From NCBI GenBank assembly GCA_963678675.1, contig OY783193.1, forward strand, positions 18,983,940 through 19,047,939: 64,000 nucleotides of DNA, given 5' to 3'. Under the pieces are notes generated by a model, which saw only the letters and a program-made list of their open reading frames with translations, made no database searches and was not told the DNA's origin. Origin of the DNA: Xiphydria camelus (taxonomy: Eukaryota; Arthropoda; Insecta; Hymenoptera; Xiphydriidae). Positions 19,178 to 29,136 of the stretch are shown here, one piece after another; the first letter of the stretch is position 1; each line of letters opens with the position of its first letter. The translations under genes were made by a program, and so were the position numbers.

Positions 19178-19680
19178 CTAATATCGATTTGCGTCTATGC
19201 AAGAAATAAATAATAAATAAATAAATGTAAATAAATAAATAAATAAATAATTATGTGAATGTTTAATCATCCTACATTAATTGATTGTCTTTCATTTACT
19301 TTAATAATCTGTGCTTTTTAATAAATAGTAAAGTTTATAACTTGCTCAACATACTCTGGAGACTAAATGAAATAATGTATTGATTTAATAATTGAACAAA
19401 TTACAATTTTTGTCCATTTATTCACAAATAAATTTTCAAGCCTATATATGCAGGAGACGGAAATTTTTCTAAGTCTTGTTCGTCATTAAAAATGACGGAA
19501 AAGTTCCGTCAAAAAGACGTTGAATTTTGACGTCCAAGGTACGTCGTAAATATGACGTCCCTGTGACGTTAATATTACGACAACTGACGTCTGAAACCCT
19601 ATACTGACCAAAAAATGACGTCTGAGACGTTATTCTAACGTCAGTGTGCTACCTGGGTTAAACTTAGGCATAGTACTAGG

Positions 19681-21102
19681 TTACATTACATAATCTCGAG
19701 TCCACGCCGGTGGGTTTCTCTCGCGACATGGTCTGCCGTCCCCCGACTCTTTGGTTTCGGGCTGAGGATTCTCGGGTTCACTCTCCCCCTCCGAACCCTC
19801 TGCTTCGCCCGCCTCTGCTGTCCCCTTAGCCTCAGGAACTCTAATTAATCCGCAGGGCGGATTTTCTCTTTGGCTTGGCATTTGAACTAAGTGCCACCTA
19901 TTTCTATGCAGCATCCCTAGCTCTGTTCCTACCAGATACGAGTTTGGATGCTCGGTCGGACGCACGACCTTGCCGTATCTTTTCACATCCGATATCCACA
20001 CCTTGTCGTCTTTCTGAAGCGGCGAGAGATCTTTAGTTCGATGTCTCTTGTTATAGTTCACCTCCTGCTTCCTCTTACGCTCTTCTTCTTTTACCGCTAT
20101 CTTGCTATGCTCTCGAAATGTCCCTAACTGACTAGATAGCGTTGGAACCGTTGTTCTAATGCGCCTGGAAAACATTAGCTCCGCAGGCGAGAACCCGTTC
20201 TCTAACGGCGTCGCTCTGTACGACATAAGTGCTAAGTGGACGTCGTCCGATTTTTTCATTAGGCTTTTTGCGATTTTTACTGCCGCCTCGGCTTCTCCGT
20301 TACTCTGCGAGTAGCGCGGTGAAGAAGTAATGTGGGTAAACCCGTAGAAACGCGCGAATTCTCTGAACTTCGACTTGAACTGCGGGCCATTGTCGCTACG
20401 TACGGTTTCAGGGATACCGTACCTAGCGAACACTGCCTTACATTTTTCGATTATTTCGCTCTCTGTCAACGAGTTCAACCCGATTACCTCAAAGAATCTC
20501 GAGTAATAGTCAACTATGACAATATACCATTTCGTAAGCTTAAATAAGTCCATCGCAACTTTCTGCCAGGGTTTCGTTGGGAATTCCTCCTTTACAAACT
20601 TCTCTTTCGCGTTTATTCTCTTGTGAATGCACTCTTTGCACGCTGTGACGAGGTTTTGTAACTGTGAGCTCAATCCGTACCACCAAACTGATTGGCTAGC
20701 CCTAGCTCTGCATTTGTTTATTCCCAGGTGTCCCGTATGTATTTTTGTCAACACTTCCGCTTGGAGCATCCTTGGGATAATTAGTCTGGCGTTGTATAGC
20801 AAGAGGCTCTCCACCACGGAAATGTTGTCTTTGTACGCGGAATAAAGCCGAATTTCCTCTGGGAGTTTATTCTTGTCTGGCCACCCATATAGGCAATACT
20901 CTTTTAGCTTCCTACAAACTGTGTCTGACTCTTGTTCTGTACGGATCCTTTCCAACATTTCGTCCGTGGCAGGAAGTTGCTTTACCATGAATTGTACATA
21001 ATTCTCCGTTTCGATTTCGAATTCTCCCCGCATCTCTTCCTTACTTGACCTCGGGTTTCGGGACAGGGCATCAGCGAGCACTAACTGTTTTCCCGGGATG
21101 TA
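19681..21102 (-). pseudogene. Mag-like integrase region
   Basis: An open frame from PGKQLVLADALSR (end of RNase H) through an HHCC zinc-binding module (H..H, CKECI), and the integrase core with D (AMDLF), D (SDNGPQF) and E (SNGEAEA), to a Glu/Pro-rich tail ending at 19681. The DDE triad is visible, so the integrase itself may be intact. It is cut off from RNase H by the MITE at 21103-21404; residues before Tyr-Ile-Pro-Gly come from the MITE and are not native. Confidence 0.85.
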
Positions 21103-21404
21103 CCGTATGTCCGCGATCATTTGAACCATAGGAAAATTGCGAGTTTTGCATGAGCACCTCTGTGGGTCTCCTCGTCCAATAGAATCACCAGAGAAGCGTG
21201 AATGCGCATGCGTAGTCATCCGCGGGTGCAGTTCGACTTCGATTTCGATTCTCGCATCTCGAAATCGAAGTCGAACTGCACTCGCGGATGACTACGCATG
21301 CGCATTCACGCTTCTCCGGTGATTCTATTGGACGAGGAGACCCAAAGGGGTGCTCATGCAAAACTCGCAATTTTCCTATGGTTCAAATGATCGCGGACAT
21401 ACGG
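21103..21404. mobile_element. Near-perfect palindromic TA-type MITE (CCGTATGT family)
   Basis: 302 bp, almost wholly self-complementary, with termini CCGTATGTCCGCGATCA and flanking TA (21101-21102, 21405-21406). Removing it with one TA restores the gypsy reading frame (VEY-IPGK). Related copies lie at 28137-28296 and 34262-34577, and 36171-36545 shares only the end sequence. Confidence 0.88.
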
Positions 21405-21406
21405 TA

Positions 21407-22045
21407 CTCTACTTTGTAATTATATCTCATGATTTTTAATCGAATCCTTTGCAGTCTTGGGGTGAGGTCATCCAGTGACTTCGTTTGCAAAATCTGTAGC
21501 AACGGTTTATGGTCTGTTTCCAGTGTTACCTCGATCCCTGTTATATAATCTTTGAATTTATCGGTCGCAAACGCGAGACTCAACGCCTCCTTTTCGATCT
21601 GACTGTATCGTTGTTCTGCTTTTGAAAGCGTCTTTGACGCGTACGCCACGATTTGTTTTTCGTTGTCTCTCTCCTGTAGGAGTACCCCTCCAATCCCATA
21701 GCTCGAGTCATCCGCTTGAACAATAATTCTTTTGCTAAAGTCGAAATGCGCCAACACCGGCGCTTTACCCAATAACCCTTTTACCTCTTGGAACGCCCTC
21801 TCTTGTGCCTCGAACCATGAGAAAGGGACACCATCCCCCAAGAGCGAGTACAGTGGTTCCAACACGTGCGACCGATTCGGAATGTACTTTCCCGCGAAAT
21901 TTACCATTCCCAAGAACTGCATTAGCGATGCTTTTGTTTTAGGAATCGGAAACTCCGCGATTGCGGCTACCCGGTCCGGAGCCACCCCGATGCCCTCTCT
22001 CGAAACCACATGGCCCAAGAAATCGATTGACTGCACCCCAAACAC
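21407..22045 (-). pseudogene. Mag-like RT C-terminus and RNase H
   Basis: The frame starts in the RT tail (FLGHVVS) and covers RNase H, with QADDSSYGIGG, IEKEAL and TDHKPL motifs. It is out of frame with the RT upstream because of a length change in an A/T run near 22050. Confidence 0.8.
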
Positions 22046-23175
22046 ACATTTTTTTTGTTCAGCGTTACACCTTCATTTTCTAATCTCTCTAGAACTTGTC
22101 TCAGAATCTTGTCGTGCTCCTCGACCGTTGAGGCGAATATCAACACATCGTCTACGTGGATTAATACGTTTTGCACGTCGACAAGAACATCCGCAAACAT
22201 TTTTGAGAAATAATCTGGGGCACAATTTATACCGAAGGGTAGTCGCGTATACATAAACCTTCCAAACGGGGTGATGAACGTTGTCAACGCTTGACATTCT
22301 TCCGACAGTCTTATTTGATGAAACCCCGAGTTGGCATCTAGCCGTGAGAATATTTTCGCGTTTCTTAGCCTAGCTAGAGTTACGTCTACTTTTGGGATTG
22401 GATAAACTGCTCGTTTAACGTTTCTATTTAACTCAGTGTAGTCGCAGCATAATCTGATTCCCTGACCTTTGTCCTTCGGGACACAAACTATCGGGCTGCA
22501 CCAATCGGTGGGTTTGTCCGCAGGCACAATCACCCCCTCGGCCAGAAGTCTGTTTAGTTCGCTTTTTAACTTACTCAATAGGGGTATCGGGACTACTCTA
22601 CGAACCGACAATGCCTTGTGAACAGTTCCGCTCTTGAGTTCTATCGATAACTCTCTCTTGAACTGGCCTAGGCCCCTGAAGGTATCAGCAAATTCTTTTT
22701 CCGGCTCGACTTTCGTTAGACGCTCGGTTTGCTTTGTGACAGTTGTATTCGCGATGCATTTTACGCGTTTCTTTTCTCTCGTGTTCAATTGGATCAAATC
22801 GAACGAAAGTAACTCGCTACGTCCCAATAAAGGCGTTCTCAAATTATGTATCACGAAAACTTTAACCTCTCGTATTAGATTTCCCACTTTGAGTTTTAAA
22901 GGAATGTATCCCAGAACATTCAGTTTTTCGTTGACCGAAGGTCCGTACGCTGCATGGTTTGTTTTTTTGATTCTCTTTATATGACCCGGTGGTATTACCC
23001 TCGCTGGGATACATGTTATATCCGCGCCGGAGTCCAGTAGGAAATCTATTCCGAGATCGAAATCAACAATATCCATCCTAACCTCAAATTCTGACTTGGC
23101 ACTACGCCGAACGTTAACATTACCCAGAAAAAAAAAATTCGGCGTTTCCTTCGACTGCCTCTTCTTCGACGTCAA
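21967..23175 (-). pseudogene. Mag-like protease and reverse transcriptase
   Basis: Aspartic protease motif LDSGAD, then RT with FSRLDANSGFHQI, LPFG, and a VDD active site (HVDDVL) instead of the usual YxDD. It goes out of frame after KKNVC at a T-run on the + strand (~22050). It overlaps the gag zinc-knuckle frame at a run of T (minus strand, ~23128), where a +1 shift would join them; this could be programmed or decay. Confidence 0.82.
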
Positions 23176-23971
23176 CTCGATGGACGTTCTTCGCGAAACA
23201 CGCCTTCGCCCAATGTCCCACTCGTCCGCAGTTCCTGCATTCGGAGCTGCTTGCTGGGCACGTCCTGCCCTCTAAGTGCCTAGGTAGAGCGCATCGTGTA
23301 CAGCGACCTGACTTCTTCATTGATGCCTCCCCTTTCGTCTCGTTCTAATGACCCTTACGATCTCGTTGGTTGCCCCGGTACGATAATCCTATGCGGCAAA
23401 GCTCACTTGACTCGTCGGACTCCGCTCGTAATAATTTATTTTGCTTCCCCTGGGTTTCGGCTTGTCGGACCATTGTGACTGCTCGATTTAGATCAAGATC
23501 CGATTTTAGTTGTAATCTTTCTGAAGCTCTCTTATCGGTAATTCCGATGACGATGCGGTCTCGTATCAATTCGTCTTTGAGCGTGCCAAACTCACACGAA
23601 ATCGCCAGCGTATGTAAAGCCGTGATAAACGTGTCGACCGTCTCGTCCGGTTGCTGTATTCTCGAGTTAAAGTTGAATCGCTCAAAAACCACATTTTTCT
23701 TCGGTTCAAAATATGCCTCGAATTTTCCCTTAACTGTCTCGTACGGCGTCTCTGCCGGGACGACGGGCATTACTTGTAGCAAGATGTCCTCCGACTGGGG
23801 TCCCATCGTGTAGCACAGCAGATCAATGAGCTCCTTCCCTGGCTTCTCCGTGAGATTCGCCACCGAAATATATCGATCGAATCTTCTTATCCATACTCGC
23901 CAATTCTCTGGTTTAGTGAAATCCATTTGCTCTGGCGGCTGGACGCCTACGTAGTTCGTTGAATGCGCCAT
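23120..23971 (-). pseudogene. Mag-like gag with zinc knuckles
   Basis: A 208-residue capsid-like frame (MDFTKPENWRVW..., DETVDTFITALH) ends at TAG 23345-23347. The same frame continues to a nucleocapsid with CTRC...HLEGRTC and CRNCGRVGHWAKAC knuckles. So one stop codon separates capsid and nucleocapsid, and otherwise the frame is intact. Gag packages the RNA in the virus-like particle. Confidence 0.8.
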
Positions 23972-24071
23972 TTTGTGTTTGACCGGTTGAAATTTTTCCC
24001 CTTTCCTCCTCGTAACGCTTGCGGATCACTGTATTTTTTCCTCTGCCCGACCTAGACCCGTTTTGTTCGAA

Positions 24072-24089
24072 GTCGAACTTCTGACACCA
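24072..24089 (-). promoter_or_regulatory. Primer-binding site of the Mag-like element
   Basis: TGGTGTCAGAAGTTCGA follows the 5' LTR directly on the minus strand. TGG is the usual start of a tRNA primer site; the primer tRNA was not assigned with certainty. Confidence 0.65.
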
Positions 24090-24249
24090 TGTTGCGTGAG
24101 GGATCGGGTAGAAATTGCACTCCTCTGCTTCGGACTCACATGCTCTTTATTCCACGTGCTCCTCTCTCCGCTGCCTCGTACGCACTCCCCTAGCCTCCAT
24201 GCGGCTCGCACCGTGCTGCCCTCTCAGCCCGCATGGTACTGCCACAACA
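24090..24249 (-). repeat. 5' LTR of the Mag-like element
   Basis: 160 bp, TGTTGCGTGAGGG...TGCCACAACA on the + strand, followed by the target duplication CTACG. Confidence 0.85.
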
Positions 24250-24359
24250 CTACGAAACATCGTAAGACTAAATACCTTTGCTTGCAGTGCAATCAGGCTA
24301 TCTGTCTACAGTGTTCCAAGCCTATATGCAATGCATGTGCAGAAAAGCTAGAAGTTTAG
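24250..24359 (+). pseudogene. piggyBac transposase Cys-rich domain, downstream fragment
   Basis: Encodes KYLCLQCNQAICLQC and PICNACAEKLEV before TAG at 24357-24359. The evenly spaced CxxC pairs are those of the C-terminal zinc-binding domain of piggyBac transposases. In frame with 7209-7313 when the LTR element and one CTACG are removed. Confidence 0.7.
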
Positions 24360-24718
24360 GGCATGCTGTAATGTACTGGGTTATCATTTTTGGGACTAAA
24401 TTTACAACTGAAGTTACGTTAGTTTATGTTTAATAACTATAATTATAAAAAAAATACATGTTTCAGTTTTTTATTATTCTTTCATTCAAGTTCTGAAAAT
24501 TGAGGAAAATTGGTTAGTCGCTTTATATATATGTTGTCTCAGCATTGATTTATTAACGAATATGTTCATGCATTTTTATTATTTAAGAAAAAGTGTATTC
24601 CTTTTAAGTTCAATATAGTTTTTTAAAAAATTGTTTTTTTCTTATCAAATAAGCCCAGGAGTCTGTCAGACTCCCCCTGACCGTTAGTGTAAAAAAATTG
24701 CACCTGACCAGTTAAGGG
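24360..24718 (+). other. piggyBac-like 3' terminal region
   Basis: AT-rich, non-coding, ending in the subterminal GGAGTCTGTCAGACTCC and the terminal inverted repeat. Confidence 0.55.
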
Positions 24719-24821
24719 TTAATGCGCTCGCCATTTGCACTCAGAAATCAGAAAGAGTTGGGCGTGCTATTTTCGTATTTGCGCAAGCAGCAGCTGGAAC
24801 AAAAAATTATTATATTTTTCA

Positions 24822-25778
24822 TTAGCTTCGTGAAAGGAAGTGATATTTTATATGAAATGGATTCACAGTATAATCACCAAATATCCCCTGCACAACTTTA
24901 GTCTCCAAAATCCCGGGCTTTTGCAGTGTCGTTCCGGTTTTTTTTCCCATCAAGGTGAAGTGACACGCAACCTCATTAGTAATCGCCTCTTTCAGGCAAA
25001 AGCTGACAATCTCGCTCAGCGACATTCCTCCTAAATAGATGAAATAGTCCACCTGAAGTAGATAAAATCGTTTTTGAACTCGGATCGAATAATGAGTGTT
25101 ACATTTTACAGAAGGCGTACATAATATTTTGGAATCAGATTGAAGATTAAAAAACGTTGTCTTGGAAATAAAAGAAAATAACTAGGTACATATAATCCAG
25201 GCTGCTAGACAAAAAATCTATCAAATCGTATTTTGTTAATCATAATATTACCAGTTCGTGGTATTGCTTCATGCTTGCTCCATTGAAGTTCAATACTTCT
25301 TCGGCGGTATTAAATGGCACATACTCAGGTTTTTTTCTGGCGGACCTCTTTCTTGGCATTGCTTACGAGCAATGTAATTTTCAATTGCGGCTATTCGTTC
25401 TCCCAGATGCAATTCTTTTATCTCGCGTAAATCCTTTTGTATCGATCTGAAATCAATGTTATTACATATAACTTCAAAATGTTCAACTGTGAGAATATGA
25501 ATTTGAAGATAAACTTTGTTGAAATCAATAATTACTAACAGGAGTAACTGATAGATCGATGGTTCTGGTTCTTCTACATTCTGTACACTGGAGAGAGCGT
25601 TTGCCTCGTGCGATGCACTGGATGATGGCTGATGTATATTATCAATCAGTTCAATAGTCTGAGTTGGTGGCAATTTATCGATGCTCCTTAATATTGCACG
25701 TTCCCCGGGTTGATTCGTGCTTGGTAGGTCGATCTCATGTGAAGCAGTCGTGCGCGGTGATGTACTTTCACTTTGCAA
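24822..25778 (-). pseudogene. DUF4806-type insect gene, probably decayed
   Basis: Three minus-strand exons fit: 25540-25778, 25252-25446 and ~24822-25052. Intron 25447-25539 (93 bp, GTTAGT...TTTCAG) also happens to be open. The last intron is GTAATA...CTTCAG. Exon 2 has a helical segment (REIKELHLGERIAAIENYI), then, one base out of frame after a poly-A run near 25335, VPFNTAEEVLNFN. Exon 3 starts VDYFIYLGGMSLSEIV, then NEVACHFTLMGKK. This order matches DUF4806 proteins (function unknown) as recalled. The 1-bp shift, absence of an ATG and unclear 3' end suggest decay. Confidence 0.55.
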
Positions 25779-26795
25779 CTGTTCACCATGATTACGGGAT
25801 TAATGTAGAAGTGCAGTGTTTGATGTGTTCAGATTAAAATTAAGAAGAGAGAATGGGTGTTTTCGTGTGCGACAGTACTTCACCAGCAGAGTAGAAGTGT
25901 GTGTGGTTTCGAGTGTTTAGGCGAGGATATTAGGTGACTGCGTAGTGCATTGCAGGGCGTGAGGATGCGGAATGAAACAAATGCGTGATTGAGAACTGGT
26001 AAGAGTGAATGAGAGGCATGTATGGTAGATAGAGAGAGAAAATGAAAGAAAGAAAAATTGCAACAGTATGAAATACAGAAAGCAAACGACAAAAGGACAT
26101 CACAGGTAAAGCAACAAAGCAGTGTTAAAAATAAGAAACCTCCTCAGACACCAGATGCAACGAAAGAAAAAGTGAAGCGATGATTCAAATACCGTAGCTT
26201 TGGATTTCAACTCCGTAATGTCGTCATCTATTGTTCTTTTTAGGCTGCTTTGCTGTTTTATGCTGTAACGTCCTAACGTAGCCGTTTTCATAGAATAAAA
26301 CGCAGCGGCGAATTAAGCGATAGGATAAGAGGAATCAAATAGCGACGAGCAAGGCCGCTGCGAAGGCCGGAACGCCGACTCCGCATCGAGCCAAAACTGC
26401 ACCGCGAGTAACACGAACCCTCGCGCAAGGTGAAGGCGCGAAAACCTCCACGTGCCACCCGCGTAGCATTAAAGGAAATGCACCAGCGAAAAACAAAACG
26501 CCGTCTTATTAAGAAGCCATTGACCGGAGCTGCTGACAGGAAGAAATTCCACGAGTCAGTACATTCATCCTCCGTCCCCTTTTCAACATCAGGAAGGACC
26601 CCCACCCGGAACGAAGTCAAACGATATAAAAGGAGAATCCCGGACAGAGAAGGGGCTTGCCGTTTTTTTTTTTTTTTTCGCTAACTACTTTTTTACAAGA
26701 GTTATCAGTCGCCTGTTCTAAGATCCGTGCTGTACTTTCGTCCAGTCCCTTCGCTTATTGTACCCTTGTGAAATCCAATAAAAATCCGATTCTGT

Positions 26796-26837
<42 letters not shown>

Positions 26838-26960
26838 TCGTGACTTTTTACAACCCCTCCGTACGAACTTGACCAGGACGGGGGAAGGAAGGAGCAGACC
26901 CGAGGAGAGGAGAACGACGACAGGAGGAGGGAGAGAGAGAGATCGAAAGACAAAGAAAGG
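25779..26960. other. Non-coding stretch with simple repeats
   Basis: No gene is recognised. A poly-T run lies near 26663-26678, (GT)n at about 26798-26830, and a GA-rich run at about 26880-26960. Confidence 0.4.
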
Positions 26961-27186
26961 TTAGTAGGAACAGAATATTCTTTTGCGATATAAAATGTCT
27001 TGAGTGTATCGATGATCCCTATTGTTTTCCCCGAATTGATAGTTAGTAGTAAATCTAGTTGTCCATGACGTGACAATGCTTTGCATATTATTTTGTTCTT
27101 CTTCAGACGTCGATTCAATAACAGCCCCATCCTTGTATCGCTGTGGGACAATTATCTGCCTCTTTGTTCCTCTCGCCAACATTTTC
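26961..27186 (-). CDS. Possible exon of unknown gene
   Basis: Preceded by a good acceptor (TTTGCAG) at 27187 on the minus strand, and open for ~74 residues with RGTKRQIIVPQRYKDG and ESTSEEEQNN. It could be an upstream exon of the DUF4806-type gene, but no donor joining them was established. Confidence 0.25.
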
Positions 27187-27859
27187 CTGCAAACCATATG
27201 AAATTCAACAAATGAGAAGGAATCTATATACATGTAGTGAAAATGAAATTTTGACAGATAATAAGCCAACATTTTTAAGCAGATTAGTACAACGTAAATA
27301 AGAGTAGTAATAAATAAAATTATAATAATGACGCGGTTAGTAATGAGATATTTAACAAAACATAAGTTGGCAAGCCCAAAAACGATGAAACCAACGCTAT
27401 TTGCGTTATTTGTATAGACAACTTTATTTTCACGCCAATTTAAATAAAAGCGCGATAACTCAGTCCAAATAAAAGGGAGTTTCACGTTAATAATGACGTT
27501 AACGCTACCAAGTTAATAATTGAAATCGGAACATTTCAGGGCATTTTCGGTTTTCCAAAAAGTGCCGAATAATATTATAACAGATTATAATAGTGTCTCC
27601 TTTTTGGTACGATAGAATGTAACGCATGATCCATTGAAACAGAACATTTCCATAAAATTTTTTAAAATTATCTTCAACATTTTAAAACATTCTGGTATTT
27701 GAGACTTCGATAATTCCAAAAGTTTTCCACTAATATCTATCATTTTCATTACTTGAAATTTCAAGTATACATTTCTTTGAACTTTTGAACCAGTGAAATT
27801 TTTGTAGATTTCAAATCTGAATTTTTAGTCTGTACGAATTTTTATAAATTTTTAGTAAT

Positions 27860-28648
27860 GTGTACCCGGCTTTGAAATTTTGGAACTGTTCTGAAGTGAT
27901 GGGAAGATCGTACCGAGTAGGAATAGCAAAACAGTCGGACGAGGATATTGTTATAGCGAAATACTTACAGAAAGTTTGTAAGAGAATTAGAGTTCAAAAA
28001 CGCGAGATTGATTACACAGGTTTACAAAAAAAAAAAAAACTCCGGACTTTTTGACCGGACCATGGTATTCCGAAGTATTTTTGCGTCCTGAATCCGATCC
28101 CGAGGTCATCTGAGCCCCATCACATCAGAAAATGCGATCTCGCATCTCGAAATCGAAGTCGAACTGCACTCGCGGATGACTACGCATGCGCATTCACGCT
28201 TCTCCGGTGATTCTATTGGACGAGGAGACCCACAGAGGTGCTCATGCAAAACTCGCAATTTTGCTACCTATGGGCTCTTTGATCGCGGACATATGGTACC
28301 AACGATGAATCCTTTGAAAATATTCAAGGTAAAATTTTTTCAGTATAAATATCAACAATGGTTTATCCACGCAAGGTTATAACCTTGATTGATTTTTTTG
28401 TTCAGATCCTAGACCCTTATCACCACAATCATCGAACAACGCTGTTTTGATGCAAATACACAGTGATAATAAAATTGTGGATTTTGATCAACATTCTACC
28501 AATCAAGTATCAGTGAATTCCAATGATGATTTATAAAAAACAAATGTATTAACTAATTGCTCCAATGATCAAGGGGAAATGTTGAATAATCTATTGACGC
28601 ACAACACTACTGTAATCGAAGAAAATGATTACCATTATTTGCACTGAA
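27860..28648 (+). pseudogene. Decayed coding remnants, unknown protein
   Basis: 27901-28054 encodes GRSYRVGIAKQSDEDIVIAK and downstream basic residues. 28403-28648 follows a strong acceptor (TTTTTGTTCAG) and is open except for one TAA (about 28534), ending at TGA 28646-28648, with a Ser/Asn/Asp-rich product. A half MITE (28137-28296) separates them. The product is unrecognised. Confidence 0.35.
28137..28296. mobile_element. Half copy of the CCGTATGT palindromic MITE
   Basis: Matches one arm of the 21103-21404 element (GCATGCGCATTCACGC and GATTCTATTGGACGAGGAG blocks). The outer end is CATATGG before TA, and the other arm is missing. Confidence 0.75.
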
Positions 28649-29136
28649 AACAATAAAATTTTACCACAGCAAGTTGAAAAAATTGCGAGTAATTGTCACT
28701 GTGAGCATGTCCGAATGATATAAAAAAAAATCGGTAACCATCCAATTTATTTTTCTATTTTTTTTTGAAAAAATATAATAAAAGAAAAAATGTCATCGTG
28801 AAAAATTGATTTTTTGAGGTTAAAATACGGTACCGGGGGGTTAGTATTTCTTTATATAGGGGTGATCAATTTAATTGGGAAACCAATGCAATTTATTTCC
28901 ATTCATTCGAACACGTCTTTTTATATTTATTTATTTATTTATTTTCATACGACAGAATGGATATACGCGACCCTCGTGCGCGCTTGACAATTGTCACACA
29001 CACGCTCGCGCGTGTCGGTGAGTGAACATTCGCGCAGGCGCGGTCTAACTTTACTTAACATGGCCGCCCATCAATTTCGTATGCGCAGCTCTAGGTATGT
29101 ACGGTATACATCCGTAGTTATTGATACTCGCTATTT
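28649..29136. other. Non-coding stretch
   Basis: AT-rich. A (TTTA)n run lies near 28925 and a CG-rich block near 28975-29045. No gene recognised. Confidence 0.4.

Larger units (their letters stand above)
7541..19657 (-). mobile_element. CCCAGGTAGCACA-type non-autonomous DNA transposon, split by retrotransposons
   Basis: Termini CCCAGGTAGCACA and its complement are flanked by a 2-bp duplication (TT at 7539-7540 and 19658-19659). After removing the inserted elements, the two halves correspond to the intact copy at 31501-32478 in reverse orientation. Subterminal regions are packed with TGACGT/ACGTC motifs. It carries a 5S-like segment and a central palindrome. The CCC ends with 2-bp duplications recall animal EnSpm/CACTA-like elements; that assignment is inference. 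Confidence 0.85.
7319..24249 (-). mobile_element. Mag-like Ty3/gypsy LTR retrotransposon, interrupted by nested elements
   Basis: Short LTRs lie at 7319-7436 and 24090-24249, with TG...CA ends and a perfect 5-bp target duplication CTACG (7314-7318, 24250-24254). On the minus strand the order is 5' LTR, primer site, gag with zinc knuckles, protease (DSGAD), RT, RNase H, integrase. The integrase resembles K02A2.6-type (Mag lineage) gypsy proteins. It is defective, with an in-frame stop in gag, shifts at homopolymers, a MITE between RNase H and integrase, and a 12-kb nested insertion between integrase and 3' LTR. Confidence 0.88.
3417..24718 (+). mobile_element. piggyBac-like DNA transposon, expanded by nested insertions
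   Basis: The left end starts CCCTTAACTGGTCA at 3417 and the right end is its reverse complement ending at 24718. Both are flanked by TTAA (3413-3416 and 24719-24722), the piggyBac target duplication. Subterminal motifs resembling GGAGTCTGTCAGACTCC occur near both ends. A C-terminal Cys-rich transposase domain survives near the right end, split by an LTR retrotransposon. The rest of the transposase is missing, so this was already an internally deleted derivative. Nearly all of its 21.3 kb is later insertions. Confidence 0.8.

Noticed and set aside
19681..21219. Integrase ORF starting at 21219
   Set aside because: The first ~39 residues are translated from the palindromic MITE; the native frame begins at the PGKQ segment near 21102.
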